DNA of 64,000 bases from Echinococcus granulosus. Lineage: Eukaryota; Platyhelminthes; Cestoda; Cyclophyllidea; Taeniidae. Positions 25,201 to 36,403 of this stretch are shown here, piece after piece. Numbering within the stretch: the first letter of the stretch is position 1; each line of letters starts with the position of its first letter. The translations under genes were made by a program, and so were the position numbers. The stretch is from contig NW_020170402.1 of assembly GCF_000524195.1 (NCBI RefSeq), positions 502,799 to 566,798 of the forward strand. Reading direction: 5' to 3'. The notes below the pieces were generated by a model that saw nothing but the letters and a program-made list of their open reading frames with translations, did not search any database and had not been told where the DNA came from.

Positions 25201-28200
25201 GATCCATGAATTCAAAACATACATAGGTGGTTCAAGAAGCGCCCATCACCAGACATGGAGTTGAAATTTATCCTAAACAAGACCACATGAAAGAAGACGA
25301 AGAGAACACCTCAAAAAAGAAGTATGCGAAGCACCGGTAGGGCCAAAAACAGCATTAAAAAATGCCTTACTGAGGTGGGGATGGAACAAGGAGGTAGTGA
25401 GGAGGTTGAGTTGCGATGGGGTGCCGCTGCCACCCACCGGTTGGGGTCGACAGAGGGAGGTGAGGGAGGAGACAAGAGAGGCTGCCGTCTGCTGCAAATC
25501 TGACAGTGTGGTTGAGGCGGCGGCGGTGGTTGCCGTCGCAGCTGGCGGCGGGGCAGAGAGCGATATGGGATTGAAGACGGGCAACTGCTTCGGCACTGGG
25601 GTATTCTGAAGAGGGGTGAAAGTTGAAGATAAATTAGGCCATTAACATCCATTTGTACTCCTTCCCTATTTATAACCCGCTTTCCCCACACCTCCCCCCG
25701 CGCCAGTCAGTAATTACAGGTGATTTGGTCTTCTAGCATACCTACAGAAACTGATACCTTGAAAGATCATATGCAGAGTTATTCAATGAAAAAGAAAGGC
25801 CGTTAGCTACCACCTCAAGATCTCCAGTTATTTCGTTCCCTCTTGCTATAGCTAGTGATCCTCACGAGTCTGTGCTATGATGATCTTACGAAGAATCTAC
25901 ACGACGAACTCTCTTGCCCCAGTCGGCAATCCTCATTGTTGTCAAGTAGAGTCCTCGACTCCTTCAAAGGAGTTTGCTCTCCGACAGAGTAACACCCAAG
26001 ACGTCCTGAAGGGAGGAAAGGTACATCAATAAAGTCGCATCTCCCTCCCTTTGTCACGATCAAATAGGCCCATAAGTCCTAGCCTACTTAAACCCACATT
26101 CCCGTTTTATTTAGAGGAGTAAACATTGAATAACTTTATAACAGAGGCATTGTTCGAACAAATAATGAGAGTTCAGGCATTTGGTTTACATTTTCCCCCT
26201 TTTGCTATCCCACCTTATCGTTAACCTCGGTTGCATTTAAAGAACTCTGATTCTTTTAGAATATTTAACCTTTCCATAGAGCAAAGAAAGAGCCATTTTA
26301 AGAGGAAAGAAATATTAAACATACCGCAAACCCCAAAAGAGTGTATATAGCTATGATGACCTCAATAATCACGAGAGACAAAACAATAAAGGTAAAAAAG
26401 TTAGTTTTATTCCGCGTAACCTTATTGCCTCTTGCCACGAGGCAAAATAATTGGGAACATCGAGGCCGAATCGCAACAGAAAGCACGTCATTTTTAAGAT
26501 GACACCCAAGCATTAAGATACAACACATGCTCCAAAGCCAAAAGTATAATCTGATTGTTTGCACAAAGCAGCCTTGGTCTTCAGGGTTCCAAGCTAATGT
26601 TATCAAACTAATGGTACTTAGTGTACAAACTTCGGTAGAACGAGACTTTACTCTTCTATCTCCCTCCTCCCCCAACCATTGGTATGCAGACGGCCCCACA
26701 TAAGTCTCGGTTCCTTGTGGGGAGTTGTCACCAACTTTTGAAGGAACCAAGTCTTTGATAGAGGGATTCTATAAAAGGCCAAAAAAGGGTTCTTCCCCAT
26801 CCCTGCCTTCGTCACTACTGCTAGGGAGGAAGAAATAAAGAACCCTCCCCTTTGCCACATCTGATGACCCTCAGCGGTCTTCATTTCCAAACTGCCGGGA
26901 AGAACCGTTATATCAAAAGCTACAGCGTCACTGAATAGGTATAGCGAATTCGATTCGACAATCATAAGCGACGAGGGCGGTGTCGAGGTGAGGCTAATGG
27001 AGTTCGGTTTAATTGGCATTATTTCTCTTTCCATTAAAAAAACCACCGGGAGTACCGCGGACAAGGTTCAATAGAAAGCATGTCTGTGTTACATTCAGCT
27101 AGACGGCAATAGAAGCGTAACGTTAAGAATGTAAGCCTGCAGTGCGAAACTGGTGGGATTCAGTCTGCCTTTAATGAAAACGGAAATAAACTTGTTTACG
27201 TCAACACCGATTCGTCCCTTAATGGACAAAAACGTTTACTTGCAGACGTAAAGAAACATTCCCGCCTACTCTAGACGCACCGACATTCCAACGGAGCAAA
27301 AGCACAAAATCGTCTCGGTAAGGGAATAAGTAGATGTGTTAGCCACAATTTTGGACATATTAGAGGAGGAAGGCTAGCTTTGTCAGTCGGTAGGAGAAAT
27401 GGCAGATCGCGACGATGAAGGTGCCTATCGCGTTCCTTTGTTTCAGAGACTGAAATAATATCTATCAGAGGGTGTCCAAAGCCTTTGATAAATCCTCAAT
27501 TAGATTTGTAAAAGGCCCCTGCAGTCTAACTAGTTTGCTGTTAGAACTAATGGCAATCCACCGAATCGAAATTAGAGTTCGTGATCAAAGACGATAACGA
27601 CGTAAAAGGGAGAAAAGCTTTTAAATAAATTTTAACCATTAATAACGAATGTTTGCTCGGTCGATCTAATATCGTCATCGTTATAGCTAGGTAAATTGTT
27701 TATGGCTCGGAGACCTAGTACCCCATGTAGAAAATAATAGTTTCCCTATTTGACCAGACCCTGAGACCTTTTTAAGTGCTGCATTAAAATGACTGGCATA
27801 AAGGTAAAGTTGACCCCTCTCGAATGGTTAACCAATAAGGAAACAGGGTTAGCCGGGTGAATTGAAGCAGCAGACGCTGTTTTATTGTGACAGAATGGGG
27901 CATAAAAGGGAGATTTTCGGCGTTTCAAATTCATTTACTTAGTGGTAAGACTTTTGCCTAGTTAATAGTGACTTGCATGCCGAAAATTGAAGAATTACAA
28001 TTGCAGCACTCACAGACAAGCCTAGCACCACACAGACTACTGCTCTGTGATCAATGTCATTAAGTTCTACTGTCAAAGACCATTTAGCAGTTGTGTGCTT
28101 GCGCTGAGATGCATCTTGAGATGTCATTTCACATACACACGCATTCGGTAGTAGTTAGCGGATAAAATGACCCGACTTGGCTTTATGCAGTAACATTAAA

Positions 28201-30122
28201 TCTGTTTTCTGAGGGACATAGGTTAGCTGTAGGAGAAATTGATCAGGCAAATTTAGTTGCTTTTGACATTCAAAGAGCACGAGCGATAGCCAGAAGTTTT
28301 GATAAATCTCCCATTTTGACAGCTAGCAAAAAAGTTGTCAAAAATGTACCTCAAGTCATATCAAATAGGACTGGTTTGTCCTCCCATTTTCTTAGTATTT
28401 CAAATAAAAAATGAATTAGCATTTATGAGACCTTTCGGAGGAGAATCAAGGACGTAATTTACATTATTATAGCTCTCAAAATCTGGCAACGTGCGGCCAA
28501 AGTCAGCAGAAAGTGTCCTAACCACAACAGTATGCCTTAAATCAAGGTTTTACTGCAAACAGTCCCCTCCTTTTCACAATCGTAGTTACTTTTAACAGAC
28601 GAGCTATTGTCCAGCTGGCTGAGCTTTATAATGTTTATTTGAAGGGTAAAACAAAGTGCAAATACACCTAAGACGGTGGACCAGAAGTGTTGTCCGCCCT
28701 TCAAGACTTAGCTGACTTTCAATGCTTATCGCTGACAGAATTTGATAAACCCTGGTAGTCGGAACATGAAAGTCCGATCCCGAATCGAAGCTCTGAATAG
28801 TAGTTAACCTAGCAACAGAGATGTCCAATCCACTGTCAGAGTTTTAAATTACCATCATATCACCCAGAACTTGTCTGTTTCAGTTTGCCTCAAATGGCTA
28901 GTTGACATTGTTAGGATGGAGATCAAGCCAAACTCTATCGCTGATTCGGAATCAATTTGTAACGCACTCGCAACCAAGGCCATTTGCAGCTTGCCTTTGT
29001 CCAGCACCCAAAAATGTCAGCTCAGGTCTTTCCCATATGGCAGGTGGATCATGTCATAGGGAAATCAACATACCATAGTCATCATAAACAATCAAAGAAC
29101 GCATTTTACAAGTATATGCCGTTGATAGTGGATATGTGACAAGATAATGACACATCTACTTACCCGAAGCGCCTCGAATTGTTGCATAAGGAGCGATATA
29201 TCTCCAACAGAAGCACCACCACCAGCAGCCGGCACCTGTCGCTGGTGGGGACAATCGCTAGCCAGACGTCGTAACGATTCACCTGAAGAAGCGGCAACAG
29301 GAGCGGTAGTCAAATCGAGCGGCATCTCCACTGCCACGGCTGCTGGGGCGCTAGAACCCACTAAACCTTTGGAAAAGTCATCTGAACGGACGTGTGCCAT
29401 CTGGGGGTTGTAACTGGACGGCCCTGTTATATATGCCACGAAACAACCGCCTAAAATTACGAGTATAGGGAAGGTAGGAACCAAATGCCGTTTCGGAGTA
29501 AATTGTTGATTGAAGACTGCCTACCAAGAGAAGACTGTTGGTAGTGGGCGGGTGGTTTACCCTCGCGCCAAACGTTGTTACGTGTAGCAAGAGCAACTTC
29601 GGAGACTGAGGAAGTGGTGGTTGGCAGTTTGATGGTCGAATCCAGTGACAACGTTGTAGAGCGGTGATAGGCAGCGCGTTTGCGCGGCAGAGAGGATGGC
29701 GAAGATGGACGTGGAGCGGAGGTCTCAGTGTGCGACAAAGACGGCGGTGGGGAAGGTGAAGAAGGCGTACGATTTGAATCAAAGGAGCGGGAGAAGTGTC
29801 TCAGACTGATACGTGGTTGAGGCGACGCCGAGGAGGCAGCAAGAGCAGTGGAAACATCCATACTGGCTCCGCCTCCCCCAACACTCCACGAAGCCTCCAC
29901 ACTCATCACACGTCGACTCAAAAGGTGTTCTTTCAAACGTTGGCGGACCTGTTGAGAGCTAATCTTTTTGGGTGAACCATTGGACAGGAGATTAGACGGC
30001 GACATAGTAGTCGAAGCGTAGGAAGAATTCGCTCTCTGAAGACGAATAGATGTGGCTGCGGTGGTACTCTCTAAGGGGACTCTTGGGCTCTGCTGCAACC
30101 CATGGTCCGTCTCATCCATTGA
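16205..30122 (-). CDS. HDAC4: Class IIa histone deacetylase (HDAC4/5/7/9 type)
   Basis: Removes acetyl groups from lysines; class IIa members are signal-regulated nuclear co-repressors that bind MEF2 in other animals. The eight exons, read on the minus strand, are 30122-29461, 29413-29164, 25605-25371, 23145-22869, 21194-20930, 17879-17587, 17515-16774 and 16591-16205. All phases agree and give about 1,036 residues (human HDAC4 has 1,084). The first exon carries a conserved N-terminal block (QVRQRLKEHLLSRR) and a basic-Ser motif (GRQSSINNLL) resembling the 14-3-3 site RKTASEPNL. The catalytic domain runs from LLFDPAMLSHVCLCP..HPEHPLRI through CGGMGVDSDTVWN, PPGHHAE, GFCYFNSVAIAA, the zinc ligands in DWDIHHGNG and SAGFD, to GGYEISPGAF and LAGGRVGLVLEGGY. 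Oddities are a Tyr instead of the vertebrate class IIa His, and a long insertion near 16,950-17,197. The exon 1/2 junction has an alternative donor (29525). A possible further 5' exon is listed separately. The symbol denotes the subfamily; a flatworm gene is co-orthologous to HDAC4/5/7/9. Confidence 0.93.
19688..19765 (-). repeat. tRNA-like remnant, possibly SINE-derived
   Basis: On the minus strand a stretch reading TAGCTGAATGACATTAGG resembles an RNA polymerase III A box, and about 45 nt later AGTTCAATTCCCTC resembles a B box, which is the spacing found in tRNA genes. The expected acceptor and T stems do not pair well, so this is not a functional tRNA. It lies in the long HDAC intron (17,880-20,929). 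A tRNA-derived short interspersed element or chance are both possible. Confidence 0.25.
20554..20588. repeat. Pentanucleotide microsatellite (GAGCT/GAGCC)
   Basis: About seven tandem 5-nt units, first GAGCT then GAGCC with one CAAGC variant, inside an HDAC intron about 340 nt downstream (in gene direction) of the exon at 20,930-21,194. Confidence 0.8.
25606..29163 (-). other. Long HDAC intron, no other gene supported
   Basis: A 3.6-kb intron between the second and third listed HDAC exons. It contains two open frames of 138-150 codons on the minus strand (26,298-27,064), but these show no domain, no coding-like composition and no splice partners. The other long HDAC introns (17,880-20,929; 21,195-22,868; 23,146-25,370) are also free of supported genes. 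Confidence 0.5.
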
Positions 30123-33100
30123 CTAAAAATGACGACATTCACCCAAGTGAATTAGGAGCCTACTCACGCTACCCAAGCTATTCACCCAGGCCATGTGCTA
30201 GTTTATAATAAACCTAGTTCTTCACTCCTATATCACTGGGCCTTTATGGGCGAATTATGGGATGGAATGGTGGTTGAAGAAAGAGAATCCAATGGAAAAA
30301 GACAACATCACCTACAATTCTGCTGACTAATCACAGAGTCAGCAGAGCATAACCAAATCTGCGGAGATAGAGTCGTATTCTGCGCCAGGGCTAATAAATT
30401 CAGACCAGATGTGAACTACTTAAGATCGCCGTACAAGATCTTCATGCAGTATTTACACTCAAGTACTAACTTATGAGCGTGATAAAAAGATTTCACGCCT
30501 TCAGGCATTAAGAGAAGCCCTAAAATGCGGATACAGCTGGGCACCAAAAAGTCAAAAATGATAAAAATTGCACACAGCGTAGCTCCCAGAGGCTACTTTA
30601 AGCAGACAGCGATAGACATACAAAATGGGTCCGCCATGGAAGAGGGACTAGTAGTACAAAACATAACACTCCACGTTTGCATGTCGTGATGAAAAATCAT
30701 CGTACGGTCTCCACACCTGCCTCATGGGTTGTGTGAATAAAGCCGACTATTGATGTGATGGAGGAAGCCGTAGACTGATCATAAAGGGCGCCAAAGACGG
30801 CGCTCAAAGGAAGAGGGGGACCGTGACAGAAGAAACATTCACTGGATTATTTACGCGAACTTTTCCAGTCTCAAACATTTTGGCCTTCTCGCCCTCCTAC
30901 TAGTCTCTCGGTATCTCTATTCACTTTTCAAGGCCTGACTTCCCTACAGGATTGCCTTATAACACCCAGAGGGATGACTTAGGCGCAACAAACACGATCG
31001 CCTCCGTCGCAAAAGCACTGAAAATGCATGATTTCTAAATTCCGGTCTTATCTCAACTGAGAGTGTACGTGTACGCACACGGGCTGGCGTAGCATGAGCG
31101 TGTGCGTATATGTGTGCTAAACATAGACCACGGAGAGTGAATAATTGGGTCCTAGCAATTTGCAACACAAGTATGGGCACGAGAACGTGCGTGCATTGCG
31201 TGTGACACTAAGGGTTGGCGCACACCATAGTTCAAAAACTGCCTTCTACCTCAGTTAGCTGGGTAGTTTTGGGAGCCTCCTCCTCCTCTTCCGCCATACA
31301 CTTACATGGATTGGGTACATGGGATTTCTACGATACATTCGTGGGAGACCATTTCTCATGAAGGAGAATTATCAAAGTCAGACGGAGGAGTAAAGGCTCA
31401 TCTCTGTTGCATCGGTTAGCTTTAAAGCGATGACTATAATTCACTATGGGCGTATTCATAACTTTCCACCAAAGACAAATCCAGCTTAATTTTACTATCA
31501 CCAACCATTGAAGTCATTGAACTCAGGTCTGGCATGTGGAGGACCCATTTGTAAGCCAGACTGGCACCTCTATGCTAAAAAGGCTACTTCTCAGGCTACC
31601 ATTTGAAGAGCCTGATTCTGCATTTGTTTGTTCTGCGAAGGAACCCGCCTATCTACAGTATGCACTCAGAAGACTTAAACAGTAAAGTGGAACTAATAGA
31701 GATTTTAAATTTGGGCAACAGGGTACTTAGTACGGTCAAACATTCCATGAGTAAGGCTAAAACTCGCAGCCCTCTTCATTCAAGACCAGAAGGAAAGGGA
31801 AACAACGGTCAATAACTTGCCCGTTCATGGACGTTCATGACGTACTGCAGTCAATGGCTTGCTATTTATATTTTCAAACGAACTCTTGCCTTCGACATGA
31901 AAAAAAAGACGAAACACTAACAATTGAGGTGATTTTAGGAGAGTTGAAACTTTAGATATCAAAAGGAATGGTAGACTTGAATTTTCTACATCAGTTATTT
32001 CCATAACAAAGCTTACCCATCCACAGTTTGACAAAAGAACTCGCTTGAGGCAACGACAACGAAATGTCTTCGCAGCTGACTAGCTGACACATTCCAGATT
32101 CAAATGTCCTGCTCAAGGTAATGGAGATATCTAACTTTCCCATTTCACGAGCAACACAAAAGAATAATCCCCACTGCCCGCCAACTAACAATTTATCAGC
32201 TCAAAATACACGAATTAAGTATGCCCTTGATAGCCTTGAGGTGCTTTCAACACAACCCCGTGCTGGAAAAGTCATACCCCTAATCAAAAGTTAACACTCC
32301 TCTTTTTTATTCAAATGGAAAGCCAGAAAATGAGTGCGCAATTGGAGGTTTTAAGACGATGAAAGCCTTAGACACCACCATGACTTACCATCTTAATCCC
32401 CATCCTGCACATCCCCAAGTGGATCACTGGCTGGCTAGATTGTTTTCAAGGCAAAGCCACTCACTAGACCCGAAAATTCTAAATTCATTTATTTCCCTAA
32501 CCTCTCAACAAACACAACTTGGGATTGCATCGGTTCGAAAGGCTCCAGACGGAGAAGATATGGGAAGGTACCAAACACTGCGGTTCACGTTCGTAATAAG
32601 GTGACAAAATCCCACTGCTACAACCACACTGATCTGATTCATTCTATCATCCCGCCAAAAGTTGGCCTTCACTATCGCAGTTGGCATTTACTGCATAGGA
32701 GGCCCGTGTTTCCGAAAATAGCGATGCTATGTAAGCCGGCAGACATTACTGGGGGTAACACTCAGATACGTAGCCTACCTCTCGGACTCGGTGTGCGGGA
32801 CATATGCTTGCGGGCATATTCATGCATGACTGAGATAAAAATAGGCGCCTTTTTGGATTATTAATTACCCTACTGCGTGTGCACATGTAGTTTGATGGCA
32901 GAGTAAGCAGTAGGAAGCCTAGGCTGGCTCATGCATGCATAGCGTGACGCGTCCTAGAATAAAGGAGTCTTATTCTTACCGGAGAAGGCGATAACGAGGA
33001 AAGAGGATGAAGTTTTAACATGCCCGGAAAAAAAAACACCAACTACTACTAAAGCTCAAATATTCGCTTGTTCTACTAAACTGAACAATTCAGCAGTTGC

Positions 33101-34658
33101 CCAAAGACGCAGCCACCGCTAGACTACGAATGCTCCACATGTATTTTGTATTAATCTCTGTCAATACGTCACTACCATGAACACGCAAGCCGTGTGTGGG
33201 CGACATGAGGGGTCCGGTAAAAAGACCTGAACATCACATATATGAGATGATAGCGGCAAATTCGTCGAATAAGGAATCCTCTTCTTGACGTTAGCCAGTT
33301 CGCCGTACCCACGCTAGTGGTACAACAGTTAGAGTTGATCTGACTGTTTTAAGAATACGGGGTAAAGATTCAAAAGTTGAACGGTGCCTTTAAAAGCACA
33401 CAACTCAGCCGGTATTAAAGAATCTCAATTTCTGCACTTTTATCTTCTACCGGAGTGACTCACGGAATATTTTTAGAAATTTGACATGACTCTAGCAGGC
33501 CTCATGGTGAAAAGGCTCTACCCGCATCCGGAGAATTGCAGTGTTATGGGTTTTTTGATACACATAAATGAGAGAAGGATGGCCAAGGAGAAATTGAAGT
33601 TTCAGAACTATGTGTGCAGCTTCCAGGTGACTCGATTTAAGCAAATACCATTTCGGTGAGGCAAAAAACTTGAGAACGAAGATCCTGCATATCGCTTTTA
33701 AGAGGGAAGATACGTGCCCTGGATTTGAGAACCGGTAAAACTAATCAAACTACTCAACATGCAGTCTATTAAAAATATCTAAAAAGAATAAAACGCAGAC
33801 TTAGTACTCTTCAGGATGGACTATCATGATAAGTGATAGGCATATCTACTTAGCTGATGAGCTGACTGTTTACACTAAAAATGTCACATCTCTCTTAGCT
33901 GCCATATCTGTATAGCGTGCAACCCATTGAGAATAATCTATCACCCAAAAATAGGTGTAATTCCTAGGCAAGCGAACCAATTACACAAGGGCACATGCAG
34001 ATGCCATGACGAAGATAAACAATGTAATCAGGCTTGGGTACCGTCAATATGACCAAAATACATCACCTTGTCTTTGAGCTGCCACTCAAAAGAGGCAGTC
34101 TATTGAAGGATGCAAATATACTGATTCGAGATAAGATACAGGTTACCAGCGGCATTCGGAATATCAAGTTTCTTCGAACAACCATCAGTTCAACACACAA
34201 CCTATTGAGGAATCATCAGTCAATAGGGAAGCTTAAACAAATTCAATTGATTTTAGTTATGGTTTGAGATACTAGACATTTTGACGACAGAAACTAACCG
34301 TGATCCTTTCAAATGTTATCTACTTGCCACAATCACGTTGACAACTACCTATTATACAGGATGAGACTTCCTGAAATCATGCGCTAGCCAAACTAAAATG
34401 TTATTCATAAAAACACTTCCAGGCGAATGCAACAATAGGTTTCGCCCATAATTAATTGCTGAAAGCGGCTTTCTGTGAAACAAAGAGATCGGTTCTGGAA
34501 AAATACCCTATTGAGCAAGACTTATTCTAAGGTATTACCAAATTACCAACAAGAATACGAAATAGGAAAACATCAAGCTTTAAACTTGATTTTCAGATAA
34601 GGGAATGCATTTTATGCGACAACTTTGACAGGCAAAAAAGAACAGATCTGAAACGCAC
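30123..34658. other. Upstream HDAC region or 5' intron, nothing else seen
   Basis: AT-rich sequence with only short unconvincing frames. If the exon at 34,659-34,859 belongs to HDAC this is its first coding intron; otherwise it is intergenic and holds the HDAC promoter just upstream of 30,122. Confidence 0.4.
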
Positions 34659-34859
34659 CAGAGAATTGGGCGGAGATGTGTCCACTGCATCAGCAGCACA
34701 ACCGCCGACATCAAAGGAAGCCTGTCGGGACAGCACAAGGCGTGCCTGTGCCAAGCGTGACCGAGACTCACCCACAGGCCCGTACCGTTTTCTGCATTCA
34801 GCCTTACCACCATTGCCTGGGTGGAGTGATAATGCTGATGGCACGGTGATGTCATCCAT
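34659..34859 (-). CDS. Possible first coding exon of the class IIa HDAC
   Basis: On the minus strand an ATG at 34,859 opens 67 codons (MDDITVPSAL...) that are clearly richer in GC than the flanks and codon-like in texture. It ends at a GT donor (CTG|GTGCGT) in phase 0, matching the phase-0 acceptor at 30,122 of the HDAC gene. A TTTTCAG acceptor precedes the ATG, as expected if a 5' UTR exon lies upstream. It contains a Ser in an Arg-Gln-Ala-Ser context. Joining it would bring the HDAC to about 1,103 residues. The intervening intron would be 4.5 kb. No homology supports this block, so it could also be an unrelated exon. Confidence 0.4.
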
Positions 34860-35859
34860 TTTCAGTCGCCTGAAAACAAAATCATACATCCTGGCAACAG
34901 TTCAGTGATTACCATATGCATTTACCACATTCGAGTAAAAAAAAACATTCAGAAGTGAACACCTTTGTGGAGTCACAGCTGCAATTCAAAGGAAGTTAAG
35001 AAACCAATTGCACGAAGCCATGGGTTAAGATCGCGAAAGCCTTTTACATACACAGAGGGTAGTTAGATAGCGGTTGGGTTTGTCATTTTTCGGCAGAGCT
35101 TACGGCAACTTTGACGCTGGTGGAGCCGCTTCAAAGGCACAGGTTTCATACATGTCTGATGAGTCAGGAAATTTAAACGCGGAATCACTTTAACTCATCT
35201 ACTGTTCTAGCGTTTAGGTACAGTTAAAGAAGTTGTGGATTCACCTTAAGTAACCTTACACAAGTACACCGGTGAATTTGGATCTACAATGTTAAAAATG
35301 ACTTTTGGGGAAAGCTAATGATCGAATTTGGAATCAAATGGCAACAGCAAGCCATAAATAAATGCAAGAGATGCAATTTTCGGGGTCTCTCGAACCTTAA
35401 AAACAGCAAAATGACACAAAAACCACCATCACTACAGCGTTTTAGTAAAAAAAAGAGGGGAAAAATGACGAACCAGAAGGAGCGATATTGCACTGTGAAT
35501 CTGCTGTATTACGGCAAACAGTATGCCATCAAAGAGAATATGACGTTTGCAGGTCAAACTGCAAATTTTTATGGTGACACACTCGCATCCTCGATTTTGA
35601 TTGGCTACTGTATTGCTGTATACTCGAATTCAGTTGTCCATGTAAAAACATGGCAAAATAAAAATACCAGTTTTTGTCAGGCACTGATTATAATTTTTTT
35701 TTAAAACTAAAGGCATTGTTTAAAGAAATTTCGCTGCAAGATATAAATACGTAACTTGTACTTGTATTTAATTAGTGCTGATGAGTAAAAAGATATGATT
35801 AATAACTTTCTCGCGTTGGAATAAGTAGCAGCCTTTTTTGGCCCCTTAGCAGAGCAGAC

Positions 35860-36060
35860 ACTTATGCAGCGTCCCGAGACTCCCTGAAGACGAAAGAAGA
35901 CACTACTCGGGTAGAATATATATTCAGCGCAGAGGTGTCTGGGCTACTGGCATGGCCCAAAAGGCCAGCCCACCCAGCGAGGCACAAGGGGACTAATTCA
36001 AAGTACAAAGTGGCGCCTCACTAATGCTGAGGGACAAACCACTATCGTACTACACTTATG
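35860..36060 (-). mobile_element. One-armed copy of a foldback-type dispersed element
   Basis: About 200 nt that match, in reverse complement, the centre and right arm of the element at 45,813-46,133. Shared blocks include CCCTGAAGACGAAAGAAGACAC, ATTCAGCGCAGA, TCTGGGCTACTGGCATG, AGGGGACTAATTCAAAGT, CAAAGTGGCGCCTCA and TGCTGAGGGACAAACCACTA. The second arm present in the other copy is absent here: similarity stops soon after 36,055. No coding capacity, so non-autonomous. It lies about 340 nt downstream of the RPAP1 stop codon. Confidence 0.75.
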
Positions 36061-36397
36061 CTTATCAGCAAAGGTGTCCGAAATCACCCAGCCCCAACAA
36101 TTTCGAGCTTAAAAATCTAAACATGTACACTGACTTAGTCTTCTACTTTGTTGTCCATGCATAAACAAGTGCTTACGCAGTACATAGATCCCCGCAATCG
36201 CAGCGACTTACAGCAAACAGCACGGGAGTCGAACTCGGTTTTCTCAAGCAACACAATTCCCAATGGCATTCGCAATGACGGCAGACTGATAAAAAACCCA
36301 TGATCACTTAGTAATTAAGAGCCCGCGACTCTGACAGAGCGGAATTCGCAAATGCTAGGAACAGGAACGAAAAATTCCGTTCGTTACAAAAAAATGT

Positions 36398-36403
36398 TTT
36401 ATT
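36398..36403 (-). terminator. AATAAA overlapping the RPAP1 stop codon
   Basis: On the minus strand the last codons read AAA TAA AAC, so the TAA stop is embedded in AATAAA. If this hexamer is used, cleavage would follow within a few tens of nucleotides and the 3' UTR would be very short. Use of the signal is inferred. Confidence 0.4.

Noticed and set aside
26298..27064. Two overlapping minus-strand open frames (150 and 138 codons), one with hydrophobic stretches
   Set aside because: They lie in a long HDAC intron, show no family resemblance, no coding-like composition and no splice partners; length is within chance for this base composition.
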